DNA of 64,000 nucleotides from Rhizophagus irregularis (taxonomy: Eukaryota; Glomeromycota; Glomeromycetes; Glomerales; Glomeraceae), in contig NC_089444.1 in assembly GCF_026210795.1 (NCBI RefSeq), positions 610,501-674,500 of the forward strand, in the 5' to 3' direction. The notes under the pieces were generated by a model. It ran no database searches, was not told where the DNA came from, and saw only the letters and a list, made by a program, of their open reading frames with translations. Below, in pieces: positions 1-11,576 of this stretch; position 1 is the stretch's first letter, and each line of letters begins with the position of its first letter. The position numbers and the translations under genes are program-made.

Positions 1-1844
1 ATTTATAGGAATATAAACTTCCCACAGCTGCCTGGATTTCACACCACTGGAATGTTTCATATTCTCTTATTATGTGATTGTCCAATTTTTGGAAAGTGAA
101 ATACATAACCAATATATTATTACTTATAAGAAAACATTTCCATTAATAAATACAAATACATTAAACTAGATAGAAAGACTAGCTTGTACTAAGATTTAAA
201 TTACTGTAGACTAAGGGTCACAGCTTATGCTAAGCATCAAATAAGAGTTAATTATTACTGGATTAATAAGTTCTCAACTCAAATGCTAAATAAGAAGTCT
301 AATTGATAGCCATTAATTGTTTCAGGAACTTTATTACCATATCTTTTTTATAATAATTGAATATAAGTTATATTAAGCACTATGTTAAGTACAATATTAT
401 ATCAGTTAATGCTATTTAATAAAATTGTAATTTATTGACATTTTATATATTTTTTATCAGTTCATATTGCTAAAGTCTTAATTATAAGATCTATACTATA
501 ATCAGTCAGTCACAATAATCAAATTAATTATGAGTAAAACTATATATTCAAAGATACACATTTGTGATAATTTATGAATATACTTATTTTTGATTTCAAA
601 GGAGTAGTATACTAAGCTAAACTAATGCAAATGATAAGCTAATTGCAAAGTACAACTTTATAATAAATCAATTAAATAAAAAAAATTCTAGGATCTTACA
701 AATTATTTATATCTCTGTATTTTTTTATCTTTTCAGTTGTTTATAATGCAAATATATTTTATTTAGATAACAATAATTTAAAATTAAAATTCATTATACT
801 GTATATCTGTTCAAGTTAAGTTGTGGAGTTTGTGGTTATCATTATTAGCGAGATTTTCTTGCAAGATATGGCTTGCATTTTCATATCCACTTTTGAGTGA
901 TTGCCCTTAGTTTGCAACTCACATTAGGCGCAGATTTGTAAATATACCAAATTGACATGGATGTGTTAATTTAATTGGCATTTTTACTATAAATAACAAA
1001 TCAAACATGACTAATTATCATATTCTAATAAGTCTGATAAAATATAACTTACAAATAAAAGATCTTATATAATAAATGAAATACCAGCAAAAATCAATTT
1101 ATAAATAATAAATTTCTTTGTTCAATTCGTAATCATTTCATTAATTTACTATCTAAGAATAATGTATAAATAGAAGTTTTTATTATTGTATTATTCGTTA
1201 ACATATAACAATATTATTAATAAGTAATTCAGATACTAAGTATCGCTTAGTATAAGGATTTTAAATTTAATTTTAAAATTAATCTCAACTAGTTTGACTA
1301 TAGAAAGGTTTTAATGTAATAATAATGATTATCAAAAAATTGTATTAAGTTATTAATTTAGCTGCTTTTAAAACTATATCTGATATTACAATTTTAAACT
1401 TATTAGCAATTAACTTTTTAATTATTAAGAAATTAATTTTTTTTCATTTGATTTTTGATCTCTGACAGTTATTTTAAAAAAGATAAGTTCACTAATACAG
1501 CAAACTTATTTTTATATGAAAAGATAGTATTATTTAATTTAAATTAGACATTAAATTCCTATACAGATTTTTTTTTTCATTAAAATTTTAACAATTTTAA
1601 AAACTTTGTTTTTATTGAATTCATATTTTATGATTTAATTCAGAAAAAGCTTTTTTAAATAAAATAAAAATTAATAAAGTTTTTATCAAAGGCTATAATA
1701 GATTTATTGATTAACAAGATTGATTAACAATATTAAATTTTTTTTATAAATAACAAAAAACTATTTTTATGGATAAATATATAAAAATAAGCAGAAAAAT
1801 TAATATATCAATTGATGCTTAAAATTGATTATTGCTATTATGTA
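1..1844. other. AT-rich intergenic sequence, no gene seen
   Basis: No credible open reading frame, splice pattern or RNA gene is visible in this A/T-dominated stretch. The least AT-rich part, about 820-960, has no long reading frame on either strand. Confidence 0.6.
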
Positions 1845-2067
1845 CAGTCAAACCTTTATATAACGATATATATCAAAGTTATACCGATATTTATAATATA
1901 TATATATATATATATTGTTCTTCACATATTGGGAAGATAAAATTTATCAGTATATTAAGTTTGTAATAGTTAAATGATTGATCATTTTGTTTTATATCAG
2001 TAAAACAATATGTGCAGTCTAACCTCAATATACCGATGATATTCGATATACTGATATACTATTAAAG
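1845..2067. repeat. Probable relic of a pogo/Tc1-like MITE
   Basis: At 1845 a TA is followed by CAGTCAAACCTTTATATAACG, which resembles the terminal repeats of pogo/Tc1-type MITEs. A second related motif in the same orientation (CAGTCTAACCTCAATATACCGA) begins at 2015. No clean opposite end was found, so this may be two nested or truncated copies. An (AT)n run lies between them at about 1895-1914. Confidence 0.35.
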
Positions 2068-2211
2068 AGATAGTTTCTGTATGATAGCTACGAACTGACA
2101 AGCTCTCTAAAATTTAGATTCTTTTTTTTTTCATATGCCAGTATTTTTTGCTTATTTTAGGATGAGAATTACGCTTAGCAAACATTTTGTTTTACAATTT
2201 CGGTGTCTTTT

Positions 2212-4940
2212 ATATCTTATTTTGAAGAAATGGAGGAGAACTCTTTCTGACGATCATTCTGCCCAAATTTTTAGCGGAAGGAAAAATGTCTTTTACGAGT
2301 TTTTTTATTAATAAAATCTAAATAAAAAACCTCAAAAATGGAGTCAGCATACAAATTTATAGAATATAGATACAGGTTTCTAAAAGAAACAAAAAATATT
2401 TCTAGTGCGAACTCAAGGACCTCAGCAAAAAGTCATGAAAGAGCACCAAGAGACGGGGGTCTCAGCAAAACCGAACAAAACTTCCTGGAGTCAATACGGA
2501 ATGACGCTGTACGCAGAAAAGAAACTATAAAAGATATTGTTTTAAAGTGTTCAGCAGCGTCTTTCGACGTCTATATAGACGAAATAAAAAGACTCTCATG
2601 GGAAAATTCAAAACTGCACAAAGAACTGCGGAGGAAAGACCACGTGATGGACAGAAAAGTCAATGAGGAGAAACAACAAGCACGAATAATATCGCAGAAA
2701 AATGAGCAAATAAGGAAAATTTCGCAAGAAGTAGAAAAAACGAGATCAGAACTAAAAAAGGTTAAAACTGGCGTCAACAAAGAAACCGATCAGCTGAAGA
2801 AATCAAAAAAAGGCAGATCGGCATCAAATAAGAGAAAACGGGAAAAAATTTTAGAGATACCAGTTTTACCCGAAAATACCAGTAATGATCAGCAGGGCAA
2901 GGAAGCACGTGACATATTTTTCTACGATATACCAAAATATTGGAGCGAGGATGACGTAAGAACAAATCTGATGAAGATAGGTACGGTGTATAGATTGCAA
3001 ATTCGAGGACAATATAAATACAAAACCGTTAAGGCCAAAATCGCTTTGAACGCAAATTTCGAAAAAACGTTCTTGGATGGACACTTCAGTATTTGTATTA
3101 GCAAAAACTTTATCAGATGGTACGACGTGAAACTAGGTTTAAAAGGACGACAAGAGCGGGACCAATGGCAAACTGTGAGAGACCTAACTAACGAGGAAAT
3201 GGAATCCATAAAGAAAAGAAACACATACGACTTCACGAAAAAACTGCAACAAAATTCCAAGACGGCGTTCATTAAAATTATCAAAATCACAAAAAATTGG
3301 AAAGTGATTGGATATTTTAAGAACCTCAAAGAAATGGAAGAAGCAGTGGAGGATTCATGCACACAAGGAGATATCAATAGAGTTTGGCTCGTCAGAAACA
3401 AGAAGACGATTTACAAAGATGGTGATGATAAGATAAGGACGAAGAAACTGCACGAAAAGATAAATCAGGAAAAGGCGAAATCACCCGAACGGCTGGCCAG
3501 TGAATCGAGGACTCCTATCACACCACCAGGGAGAATTTACAGAGAATTAGGAAACTTCGCTTCACGACAAGAAAGCTTACTACATCCATCAAAAGCGGAA
3601 CAGTATTCAAGGATAAGTAAGACGCCAGACGAAAATGAAGTTGTTGAGATGATCAAAAATTGGAGAGTAGGAGAGAATACTCATGACCATAACGACACTT
3701 CAGAAAACAAGGGGAAACAAGTACTGAAGAAAGATAACGTAGCGCCAGAAGAAGTGGTTGAAATCATAAAAGATTACAGAACGAACAAAATTAAATATGT
3801 TCAGTATCAAGAATCAACCACTGACAGGGAGGAGCACCTGATGAAGAAACTGGATGAAGTGAAAGAAATCTTCAATCAAACATCTAACAAAATGGAATGG
3901 GAAAAAATTAACTCCGCAACATTTTCCGTATTTGGTGAGCAAATGGGGTTAACCGAATGGGCGGAAATAAAGAAGATGGCGTTGGAACCAAATAATTTTT
4001 TCCGACTAGGACATCAAATTATAAGTTTAGCGGAAAGATCAAAAATATTCCAAGAATATACTACCCTAAATGATAATTTTAAACAAAGATTGGAGAACGA
4101 AAATCGACATCAAGACGAAAAGAAGACTGGAGAAAAAAGACCAATGTTAGAATCTCCGAAGAAAGAAGAGGAACCTTCGGATTCCGATTATGCAGAGTTT
4201 GATGAAGAGAACAGTATTCCCGAGGAGTGCTGGACAACAAATTATCAAACCGTGCACCTACAAGAAATCCAATTGATGATGTTCGATGAAGTAAAAGAAG
4301 AAGAAACAACAGAAGCTACGGCATCACCATCAAGTACGAAGAGTGGAAAGGACAAGAAGAAGAAGAAGAACAACAACAAGAAGTGAAGAGAGAAAGAAGA
4401 GTCTAACAAGGAGAAATGAATTATATTTTTAATCGAAGTCACATGACATGATTCACGTAAAAAAGATTCTGATAACAAAATTAATAACAAAAATGTATTT
4501 CATTTCGAATTGTTTCATTTAGATTAGAATACTAACTTTTATTTTTTTGTAGGTATAAGGGGGATTTGGTGAAATAAATAGTTTGGGAGTGGGACCGTTG
4601 GGACTCATCTTTTTGAAGCTGCACAAGGCAGTCCTGGACGTTATTACACATTTTTCTTTTAATCCTACACTTTAAAATTTAGAATTCAAATAGTTAGGTT
4701 TCACAAATTAAATAGTCTGTTAGTTTTATATTTTTATTTTTATCAGGTATTGTATTTATTTTATCAATTTTCTGTAATGTATTTTAGTAGTATAGTTAGA
4801 TAGATATACTCTGTTATAGGGTTAACATGGTGTATAAACATGTTGGCTCTACGTATCTTGTAATTTAGGGTGTCTTTAGACACTAGACCTTAATAAAGAT
4901 GCATTACAGTTTTAAAAAAAAAAAAATATCTTATTTTGAA
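2212..4940 (+). mobile_element. Complete retroposon with target-site duplication and poly(A), carrying an ORF1-like gene only
   Basis: The element runs from 2227 to a 3' A tract at about 4913-4925. It is flanked by a 15-bp direct repeat, ATATCTTATTTTGAA, at 2212-2226 and 4926-4940. A 540-nt 3' untranslated region follows the ORF and has AATAAA about 20 nt before the A tract. The paralogous region upstream of kinase copy B (about 18842-18950) keeps the unoccupied site: CTATTTTGAACATATG is continuous there. Target duplication plus poly(A) shows insertion by target-primed reverse transcription. No reverse transcriptase or endonuclease is encoded. It is therefore either a non-autonomous LINE derivative that kept only ORF1, or a retrocopy of a cellular mRNA. 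Confidence 0.85.
2338..4386 (+). CDS. RRM-like coiled-coil protein, ORF of the retroposon
   Basis: An uninterrupted 682-residue ORF. Residues about 78-155 are a Lys/Glu-rich coiled coil (IDEIKRLSWENSKLHKEL onward), followed by a basic stretch. Residues about 191-265 look like an RNA-recognition-motif fold starting at DIFFYDIPKYW and passing through KYKTVKAKIAL. A further block at about 310-350 contains AFIKIIKITKNWKVIGYF. The tail is acidic and then Lys/Asn-rich (KDKKKKKNNN). Coiled coil plus RRM followed by basic segments is the layout of LINE ORF1 RNA-binding chaperones, which is the basis for calling it ORF1-like. A related decayed copy lies at 9384-10181. Base composition is far less AT-rich than the surroundings. 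The start is the first ATG after an upstream stop. The alternative is a retroposed cellular RNA-binding protein. Confidence 0.7.
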   Translation: MESAYKFIEYRYRFLKETKNISSANSRTSAKSHERAPRDGGLSKTEQNFLESIRNDAVRRKETIKDIVLKCSAASFDVYIDEIKRLSWENSKLHKELRRKDHVMDRKVNEEKQQARIISQKNEQIRKISQEVEKTRSELKKVKTGVNKETDQLKKSKKGRSASNKRKREKILEIPVLPENTSNDQQGKEARDIFFYDIPKYWSEDDVRTNLMKIGTVYRLQIRGQYKYKTVKAKIALNANFEKTFLDGHFSICISKNFIRWYDVKLGLKGRQERDQWQTVRDLTNEEMESIKKRNTYDFTKKLQQNSKTAFIKIIKITKNWKVIGYFKNLKEMEEAVEDSCTQGDINRVWLVRNKKTIYKDGDDKIRTKKLHEKINQEKAKSPERLASESRTPITPPGRIYRELGNFASRQESLLHPSKAEQYSRISKTPDENEVVEMIKNWRVGENTHDHNDTSENKGKQVLKKDNVAPEEVVEIIKDYRTNKIKYVQYQESTTDREEHLMKKLDEVKEIFNQTSNKMEWEKINSATFSVFGEQMGLTEWAEIKKMALEPNNFFRLGHQIISLAERSKIFQEYTTLNDNFKQRLENENRHQDEKKTGEKRPMLESPKKEEEPSDSDYAEFDEENSIPEECWTTNYQTVHLQEIQLMMFDEVKEEETTEATASPSSTKSGKDKKKKKNNNKK

Positions 4941-5668
4941 CATATGTTAACTTTAAAAAGTAATTATATTCATCCTACGTATGACCATTCTTCACCTTTA
5001 AAGTTATATATATTAAATATCTCATAGAATATTTGAAAAATTGACTAAAGCGATTTTTTTTTTATGTTATGTTAATCCATCTTTGTATTCATTTATGCAT
5101 TATTCTATACTAAAAAAAATGAGTTTTTTTTATTATTAAATTTAAAAACCTTATACAGTATTACCGTTAACTTTAAAATAAAATATTTGCTATGTAATGT
5201 TGATTATACAATATACACTTTGTGCAAATCACATTTGAATGTCCAATAAAAAAAATAATTTATCTTAATAAAAAAACCTATATAAATTAAATTAATCAAA
5301 ATATTCATAAATTATCTGGATTAAATTTAAATATAAATTAGGTACAAAATAGATATTACCACCCTTATTTCATTCATTTAATATCACATTACGTATATAC
5401 TCATAAGAATTTGCCTATTCTCAGACGTAAATTTAATTGTGAAAGTTTTTTTTTCTTGATTTGATAATTCTTATCAAATAAAAAGCATTTTTATTTTTTA
5501 TGAAATATCGTATCACTTTTTCTAAATTTTGGATGCCTAAAGAAATTTGATTTCAGACGGAGTAAAGATGATCTTACGAACTACATATAATAAACTTACG
5601 CTGAACTTATGCAGACTTGTAAAATATTTGATAAAAATAGAATCTCATTTGAAATGATCAAATTTAGT
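4941..5668. other. Upstream region shared by the kinase copies
   Basis: No gene seen. The sequence matches the region upstream of kinase copy B and, in part, C and D. A block around 5411-5445 (GCCTATTCTCAGACGTAAAT) recurs with changes near 19106, 25200 and 61075. The duplicated segment therefore includes at least about 0.6-1 kb of 5' flank. Confidence 0.6.
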
Positions 5669-5865
5669 TGTGTCACGTGCCATAAAAATTTTGTTAACGT
5701 CATGGTCGTCATGTCACGATTGTCACGTTAAAAACAAAATTATTTATTGATTTTAGCGCAGTCAAATGTAGGACAGGGCGTCTTCTTACTAAAATTATTT
5801 TTTTTGCTGCATGAGTATTGATTTACAAGTTACACAAAATTTGTCATAACGCAGATTTCTACAAA
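5669..5865 (+). promoter_or_regulatory. Promoter region of kinase copy A, TATA box deleted
   Basis: Contains a CACGTG box at 5674-5679 and a conserved block at about 5757-5815 (AGTCAAATGTAGGACAG, then a T-rich run and GCTGCATGA). Copies B, C and D share both. At 5858-5864 copy A reads TTCTACAAAATT where B reads TTCTATAAATAGTGCAAAATT, so nine bases including the TATAAATAG box are missing only in A. Confidence 0.6.
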
Positions 5866-5968
5866 ATTATTTTTCTTTCTTCTTTTTCTCAAATTTTTTC
5901 AATATATAAATTAACTCCCACGTTAAAAAATTTACTACCGTAGTAATAACAATTTTGTACAAAAAATA

Positions 5969-8284
5969 ATGTCTAATAACGTTACTGATAATACAAATGA
6001 GTGGATTAATTGGATTGAAGAATCTATTGCGAAAGAACGAATTAAATATTATGACTATAATCATTTTAATAATATCCAAGAAATCGGGTTTGGAAGTTTT
6101 GGAAAAGTCTATCGTGCAAATTGGAAAAGTTCTCATAGTTATTTAGCATTGAAATCTTTTTTTAATTTCAATGTTATGTCTAAAGAAATTGTTAACGAAG
6201 TAACTATTATATACCATTGTCTTGATACAGTATATTAACGTAAATTATGTCCCTAATCTATTATGATTTTTATTTTGTTAGCTTAAACTTCAGCGTGAAA
6301 TTGATTTTAATGAAAATATAATTCGCTTTTATGGCATTGCAATAGGTATTATAAATATTTCAGACATTATTTTACTGATAAATGAAAAATCTAAACAATT
6401 TTTTTTTTCAAAAGAAAATCAAAGCAACGATTCAAAAAAATATTTTTTAGTGATGGAATATGCTAATAATGGTACCCTTCGAAGCTATTTTAATAGATGC
6501 TTTAAAAACCTTACTTGGAATGACAAATTAAATCTAGCATTTTTCAGTTAGCTAGTGCTATATCATTCTTGCACGATGAAGGGATTGTACATCGTGATTT
6601 GGTAGGTTATTTACTTTTTAACATTTATTAAATTATAGAGTTTGTAAAATTATGTACCTAATATTATTATCATTTTAATTAATAATAGCACTCCAACAAC
6701 GTATTAGTTCATAAGGATACCGTTAAATTGGCTGATTTTGGATTATCAAAAAGGATTGATGAATCATCTAATATTCAATCCAAATTATTTGGAATGGTTA
6801 CTTATATTGATCCACAAATATTTAATAGAAAAAGAGATAGCAATAATCAAATACAATTATATTCATTAAATAAAAAGAGTGATGTTTACAGTATTGGCGT
6901 ACTCTTATGGGAAATATCTAGCGGGCGCCCACCTTTTTGTAATGAACCATATGATGCTGGTTTGGCTGTGGAAATATTACATGGTCTTAGAGAGAAACCC
7001 ATCCCCAATACACCTGAAGATTATATAAAAATATATACTGGTAAATAAAAATAAATTTTAATCATGTTCATAATAATTATATTTATTAATTACAAGTTTA
7101 TTTTATATTTAGATTGTTGGAATAATGAACCAAACAATCGTCCAACTATCAACCAAGTTATTGGAAAATTAAATGCAATTATTTTAAAAGAAAATATCCA
7201 GTTATCAAGTGAACAGCAGAATATTGTTGAAACTCCTAGAAATATTAATAATAATTCATTGCATGAAGAAATGTCCCAACTCATTCAAAATTTCAATAAT
7301 ATGAATACAGAAGAAATGGATACTTCAATATCAGAGAATAATTTTGACAATATGATTAATGAAATAATTTTCCTCCTTGAAAATAATATAGAGGTAGAAA
7401 TGAGAAAAGATGAAATTGTTAATTACCTTAATAATCATAATATAACTTCAAAAGAAATTTATAATTGGTTATTGAATAATCAGAATAATTTAAATTCTGT
7501 TCTTTTACTTGGAGTATTTAATCATTTTGGAATTGAAATTATTGTTAATGAACAAAAAGCATTTGAATTATATCAAAATGCAGCAAATTCAGATAATGCA
7601 CTTGGAATAATTAGTTTAGGATATTGTTACGAAAAAGGAATTGGTACTAATATTAATAAACAAAAAGCATTTGAACTATATCAAAAGGCAGCAAATTTAG
7701 GAAATGCACGTGGAATATATAATCTGGGATATTGTTATCAAGATGGAACTGGTACTAGTATTGACAATCAAAAGGCATTTGAATTATATCAAAAAGCAGC
7801 AAATTTAGGAAATACACTTGGAATGAGTATTCTAGGATATTGTTACGAAAAAGGAATTGGTACTAATGTTGATAAACAAAAGGCATTTGAATTATATCAA
7901 AAGGCTGCAAATTTAGGAAGTACATATGGAATATTTAGTCTAGGATATTGTTATCAAGAAGGAATTGGGACCAGTATTGATGAACAGAAGGCATTTGAAT
8001 TATTTCAAAAGGTAGTTAATTTAGGAAATGCACGTGGAATGAATTATCTAGGATATTGTTATGAAATTGGTATTTGGACCAGTATTGATAAACAAAAGGC
8101 ATTTGAATTATATCAAAAGGCTGCAAATTTAGGACATCATAAAGCTCAATATAATCTTGCTATTATGTATAAAAATGGAGATGGAGTTAAAAAGGACATA
8201 AATCAAGCAATTCATTGGTATACAAAATCTGCTGAACAAGGATTTCAACCAGCTCAAAATCAATTAAATAAATTAATAAATTAA
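5969..8284 (+). pseudogene. Kinase copy A: TKL-type kinase with Sel1 repeats, frameshifted
   Basis: Five exons can be traced by comparison with copies B and C: 5969-6199, 6282-6345, 6415-6601, 6689-7040 and 7113-8284, all with GT-AG introns. The kinase domain has the glycine loop IGFGSFGKVY, the VAIK-type lysine in LALK, HRDLHSNN spanning exons 3/4, DFGLSKR and SDVYSIGVLLWE. The last exon encodes seven Sel1-like repeats of 36 residues (QKAFELYQKAANLG...), which form helical scaffolds. Exon 3 has a 2-bp insertion at about 6540-6547 (GCATTTTTCAG against GCATCTCAG in B), shifting the frame to a stop before the catalytic loop. With the lost TATA box this points to a dying gene. Without the insertion it would encode about 667 residues. 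A sequencing error cannot be excluded. Confidence 0.85.
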
Positions 8285-9383
8285 AAGGATATATTGTAAT
8301 TAAAATTTTCATTATGTATTCCATATTTTTTCCTATAAATATAGCATATTATTTAATTGATTTATAGCCCATCAAATCATGATAAGTATCTATTTCATTG
8401 AAGCAATAATTGGAACTAAATATTCATTTAAAATTTTTAGTAAAATTTTATTTGGTGATATTACGTCAAATAAAATGTAATAAATAAGTTTTAAAATAAT
8501 TAGCATTCTAATTTTATTTCACTTTATATATTATTACAAATTCCAATAAAAAATATTAATTATAATTTTCTTATTGTAATATTGTCGAGTATTAAAAATA
8601 ATTCAAAAAAAAAGGAATAAAGTTTGCGTAAATAATACCTAAAGAAATGAAATACATACCTATGAAATAAACCTTTTGATAATAGCGAAGAAAAATTTAG
8701 AATGTTAATGAATTTATTATTAAAGTATATTTCAAATTTTTCTTGTCAATATTTGGTAGTTAAGTGTTCAAGATATGGTGAGGCCTTACCAATTTGAAAG
8801 TATACTTAACATTATGTTGTAAAGAAAATTTAGGGGGGTGAACGAATACTAATCTACAGTAAAAATTGAATATTTATATAAAAATTTCAGAAAAGAGCGT
8901 AATAAAAAATGTAAAAATTGTTTGCATGTGATTACAGTTGATTATTTATTTCATTATTTCACGGTTTTAGATAAACGAACTTTTAAATTGTGAGGCGTAA
9001 TATAGAATAAATTATTTCATTCTTCAAAATTAAATTAGTAATACAATTTTGCCTCTTAAATTTTATTTGTCAATATGAGTATAGTTAAATACCTTATATT
9101 TAAAATCTTATTTATTAATATTATATTTATTTTCATCAAAAAACAAAGATACGAATGTTTAAATATGTTAGTTATTAGGCTATCCACAATTACAAGATAT
9201 TGGCCAAGATTAAAGATGATTTGCTCATTCACGGCCAGGATTTCAAAGCCACGTGAATATCATTAATACCCATTAACCGTTAAATTGTCAAACATAGGTT
9301 ATATAAGATAAACAAAATAAAATTAGTTACTGTAATAATAAAAACTAGGGATTTACTTAGATTTTTTGACCTCTATTGAAATC
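8285..9383. other. AT-rich intergenic sequence
   Basis: 3' flank of kinase A. No gene, RNA gene or recognisable element was seen. The short ORF at 9075-9266 has no family features. Confidence 0.5.
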
Positions 9384-10181
9384 ATGGGAAGTTCGGTTAA
9401 AACAACTACCGAAGAAATTATTTGGATAAACATTTTACCGATAATTCACGCACGTGACCTAAGATTCTACGATTTTCCAGCGTATTGGAAAGATGGAGAT
9501 TTATGAAGCGATGAAACAAGTAGGTTATGTAGAACTTAGCAGTCAAAACGCAACTATAAATATAAAACTGTCCAGACCAAAATATAATGGTGGATCTAAT
9601 ATGATAATAACGAAAGATGGACGGTTACATTTCTTAGGAATGTTTGACGCAAAGTTTTCTTTGAGCGATATTAAGAAAAGATATTTTGGCATGCGGTCAA
9701 AAGCTAAACAATCAAGAAAACGAAATGAAAGACTACACGATTATTAAGGACGATTATTAAGGAACACATAAGAGAATATGGCGACCATTTTGCTAAAATC
9801 ATTAAAATTAGCAAAGTGAAATATATTATAATGTATTTTAATAACGAACAAGATCTACTATTTAAGGCCGCATATGATTCTGAAGATTTGGGTAAAGGTC
9901 TACAGATTAAAGCACAAGATGAAATCATAGGAAAAGACGGAAGTTTCAATAAGCCGGGGTATCGAATGACGTCTAACATTATCGCACATCCTCCTTCAGA
10001 GGATGAACAATTTGAAGATGCTGTAATGAGTCCTACAGTATCGACGGTGTCTAATAACGAAGTGGTCGAAAAATTTAGTCAATTAAATTCTGACTTTAGT
10101 AATAGAATTAACGAGATTAAAGTAAATACAATTAAAGGTAAAGAGAAAGAAAAGGTTGTGGAATCAGAAATCAAAAATTGA
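9384..10181 (+). pseudogene. Decayed relative of the RRM/coiled-coil ORF1
   Basis: The opening frame from ATG 9384 reads RFYDFPAYWKDGDL and then a stop, matching FFYDIPKYW of the 2338-4386 ORF. Continuing in shifted frames, NYKYKTVQTKI matches QYKYKTVKAKI and FAKIIKISKVKYIIMYFNN matches AFIKIIKITKNWKVIGYFKN, in the same order. The two open pieces, 9493-9747 and 9816-10181, are fragments in different frames. A T run followed by an A run at about 10703-10724 may be the old poly(A) end. No target duplication was found. It is an older, broken member of the same family as the intact element. Confidence 0.65.
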
Positions 10182-11576
10182 ACGAAAACAAAAACGTGTA
10201 GTGACAGTTCAGGGAAGCTAAGACGACTCTGTTAGCGAACAGAATAAACATTCAATAGAGTAAACAAATTTGAAAGTAAGGTCGGGTTTTTTTCTCGTTG
10301 GAAAAGGTTTGCAGATTAACTAGGCAAGTGAAGAATTTTTGGCTGGTATTTGAAAACGTTTCCGCACAATGGAATCTAATTAAATCTAATTAGACTTTAT
10401 TATTCAATGTATTACTTTTTTATTTTACAATTTTTAATTTTTAACGAGATTTCAATGTATTTTAGTTGTGTGGTCCTAACAGAAATAGTTAAAAAAAATT
10501 AAAAAACAGATGAAAATATTAGAAAATAATAAAAAAAAATCTTATAAAATTTTTTAGTGACCAGACGAACAATAATTTAGATTTATACAATTAGAGTTAA
10601 AAATTTTATTTAGTTATAGTTTTTTTTTATCATTACCTCTATGTATTTTATACAATTATGTAACCATTGTGATTCAAATAATTAAATAAAATGCGTTAGT
10701 AATTTTTTTTTTTAAAAAAAAAAGAAATAAAACAATGAAAACAATGGAAGTTTTAATTAATTATGTTCGTAAATATGAAAACTTATTATAATTCCTTGCT
10801 TTTTCTATTTGAACTTTAGAAATCGGTAATTTTTTATTTATTGATTAAAAATGCAAAATCACTAAAATCGCTAACAAAATTCATAGTGTATAGTGCAAAT
10901 ATTTTAACAGCTATTATCTACTCTTTTAATACGACTAATTGCATTATTTTAATGACAATGTTAATCTTTAGAAATTCCAATATTTTCTTATTTAAAAATT
11001 AAAAGTTAATTCTTATCAATATTCAAAATTTTAAAATATGTGCAAGATAAATACATATAATTTTTAAAACTCGAAAGGTTTTGTATTCAATAAGAAGTCT
11101 TCGCTTAATATTTAGGTTTTATAATTTTTTAACAGCTGCTTACCGAGAATTTCAATAAAATTAGTCTCGCCTTGTCACATTATTGCCTTATAAGTAATCG
11201 TAATTAAAGGCGCAATTTTAAGTATATAGTAATGCCATATTCCGTCACAAATTATATGTCAAATAGATTAAACATACATATTAATATTTCTTTTCTGAAT
11301 TTCTGAATATACAGTATTTAATATTTATTAATGTTAACTGAGATTTTGTTTATACATTCAGAAGAAGTTATAGAAAAATGAAATTATGCTTGAACTACTA
11401 GGTATGAGATTGAAGACTTTTTCCAACGTTTCCTTTTGAATATAGTCCTTAGAGTATTAATGAATATTAAACAGAAGGTTATGGATTGCGAGTAAGTTGA
11501 ATACGATAATTTGATTATTTTATATAATTTACTTTCATCAATGATAATTTTAACTGCATAAAGAATGCCAATATAG
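10182..11576. other. AT-rich sequence, 3' part possibly of the ORF1 relic
   Basis: 10182-10724 may be the 3' untranslated part of the preceding relic, ending in A-rich sequence. The rest, to 11576, has no recognisable gene. A missing 5' portion of the following deubiquitinase relic was looked for here and not found. Confidence 0.4.

Noticed and set aside
2338-4386. A full LINE with reverse transcriptase
   Set aside because: No reverse transcriptase or endonuclease text was found in any frame between the target duplications.
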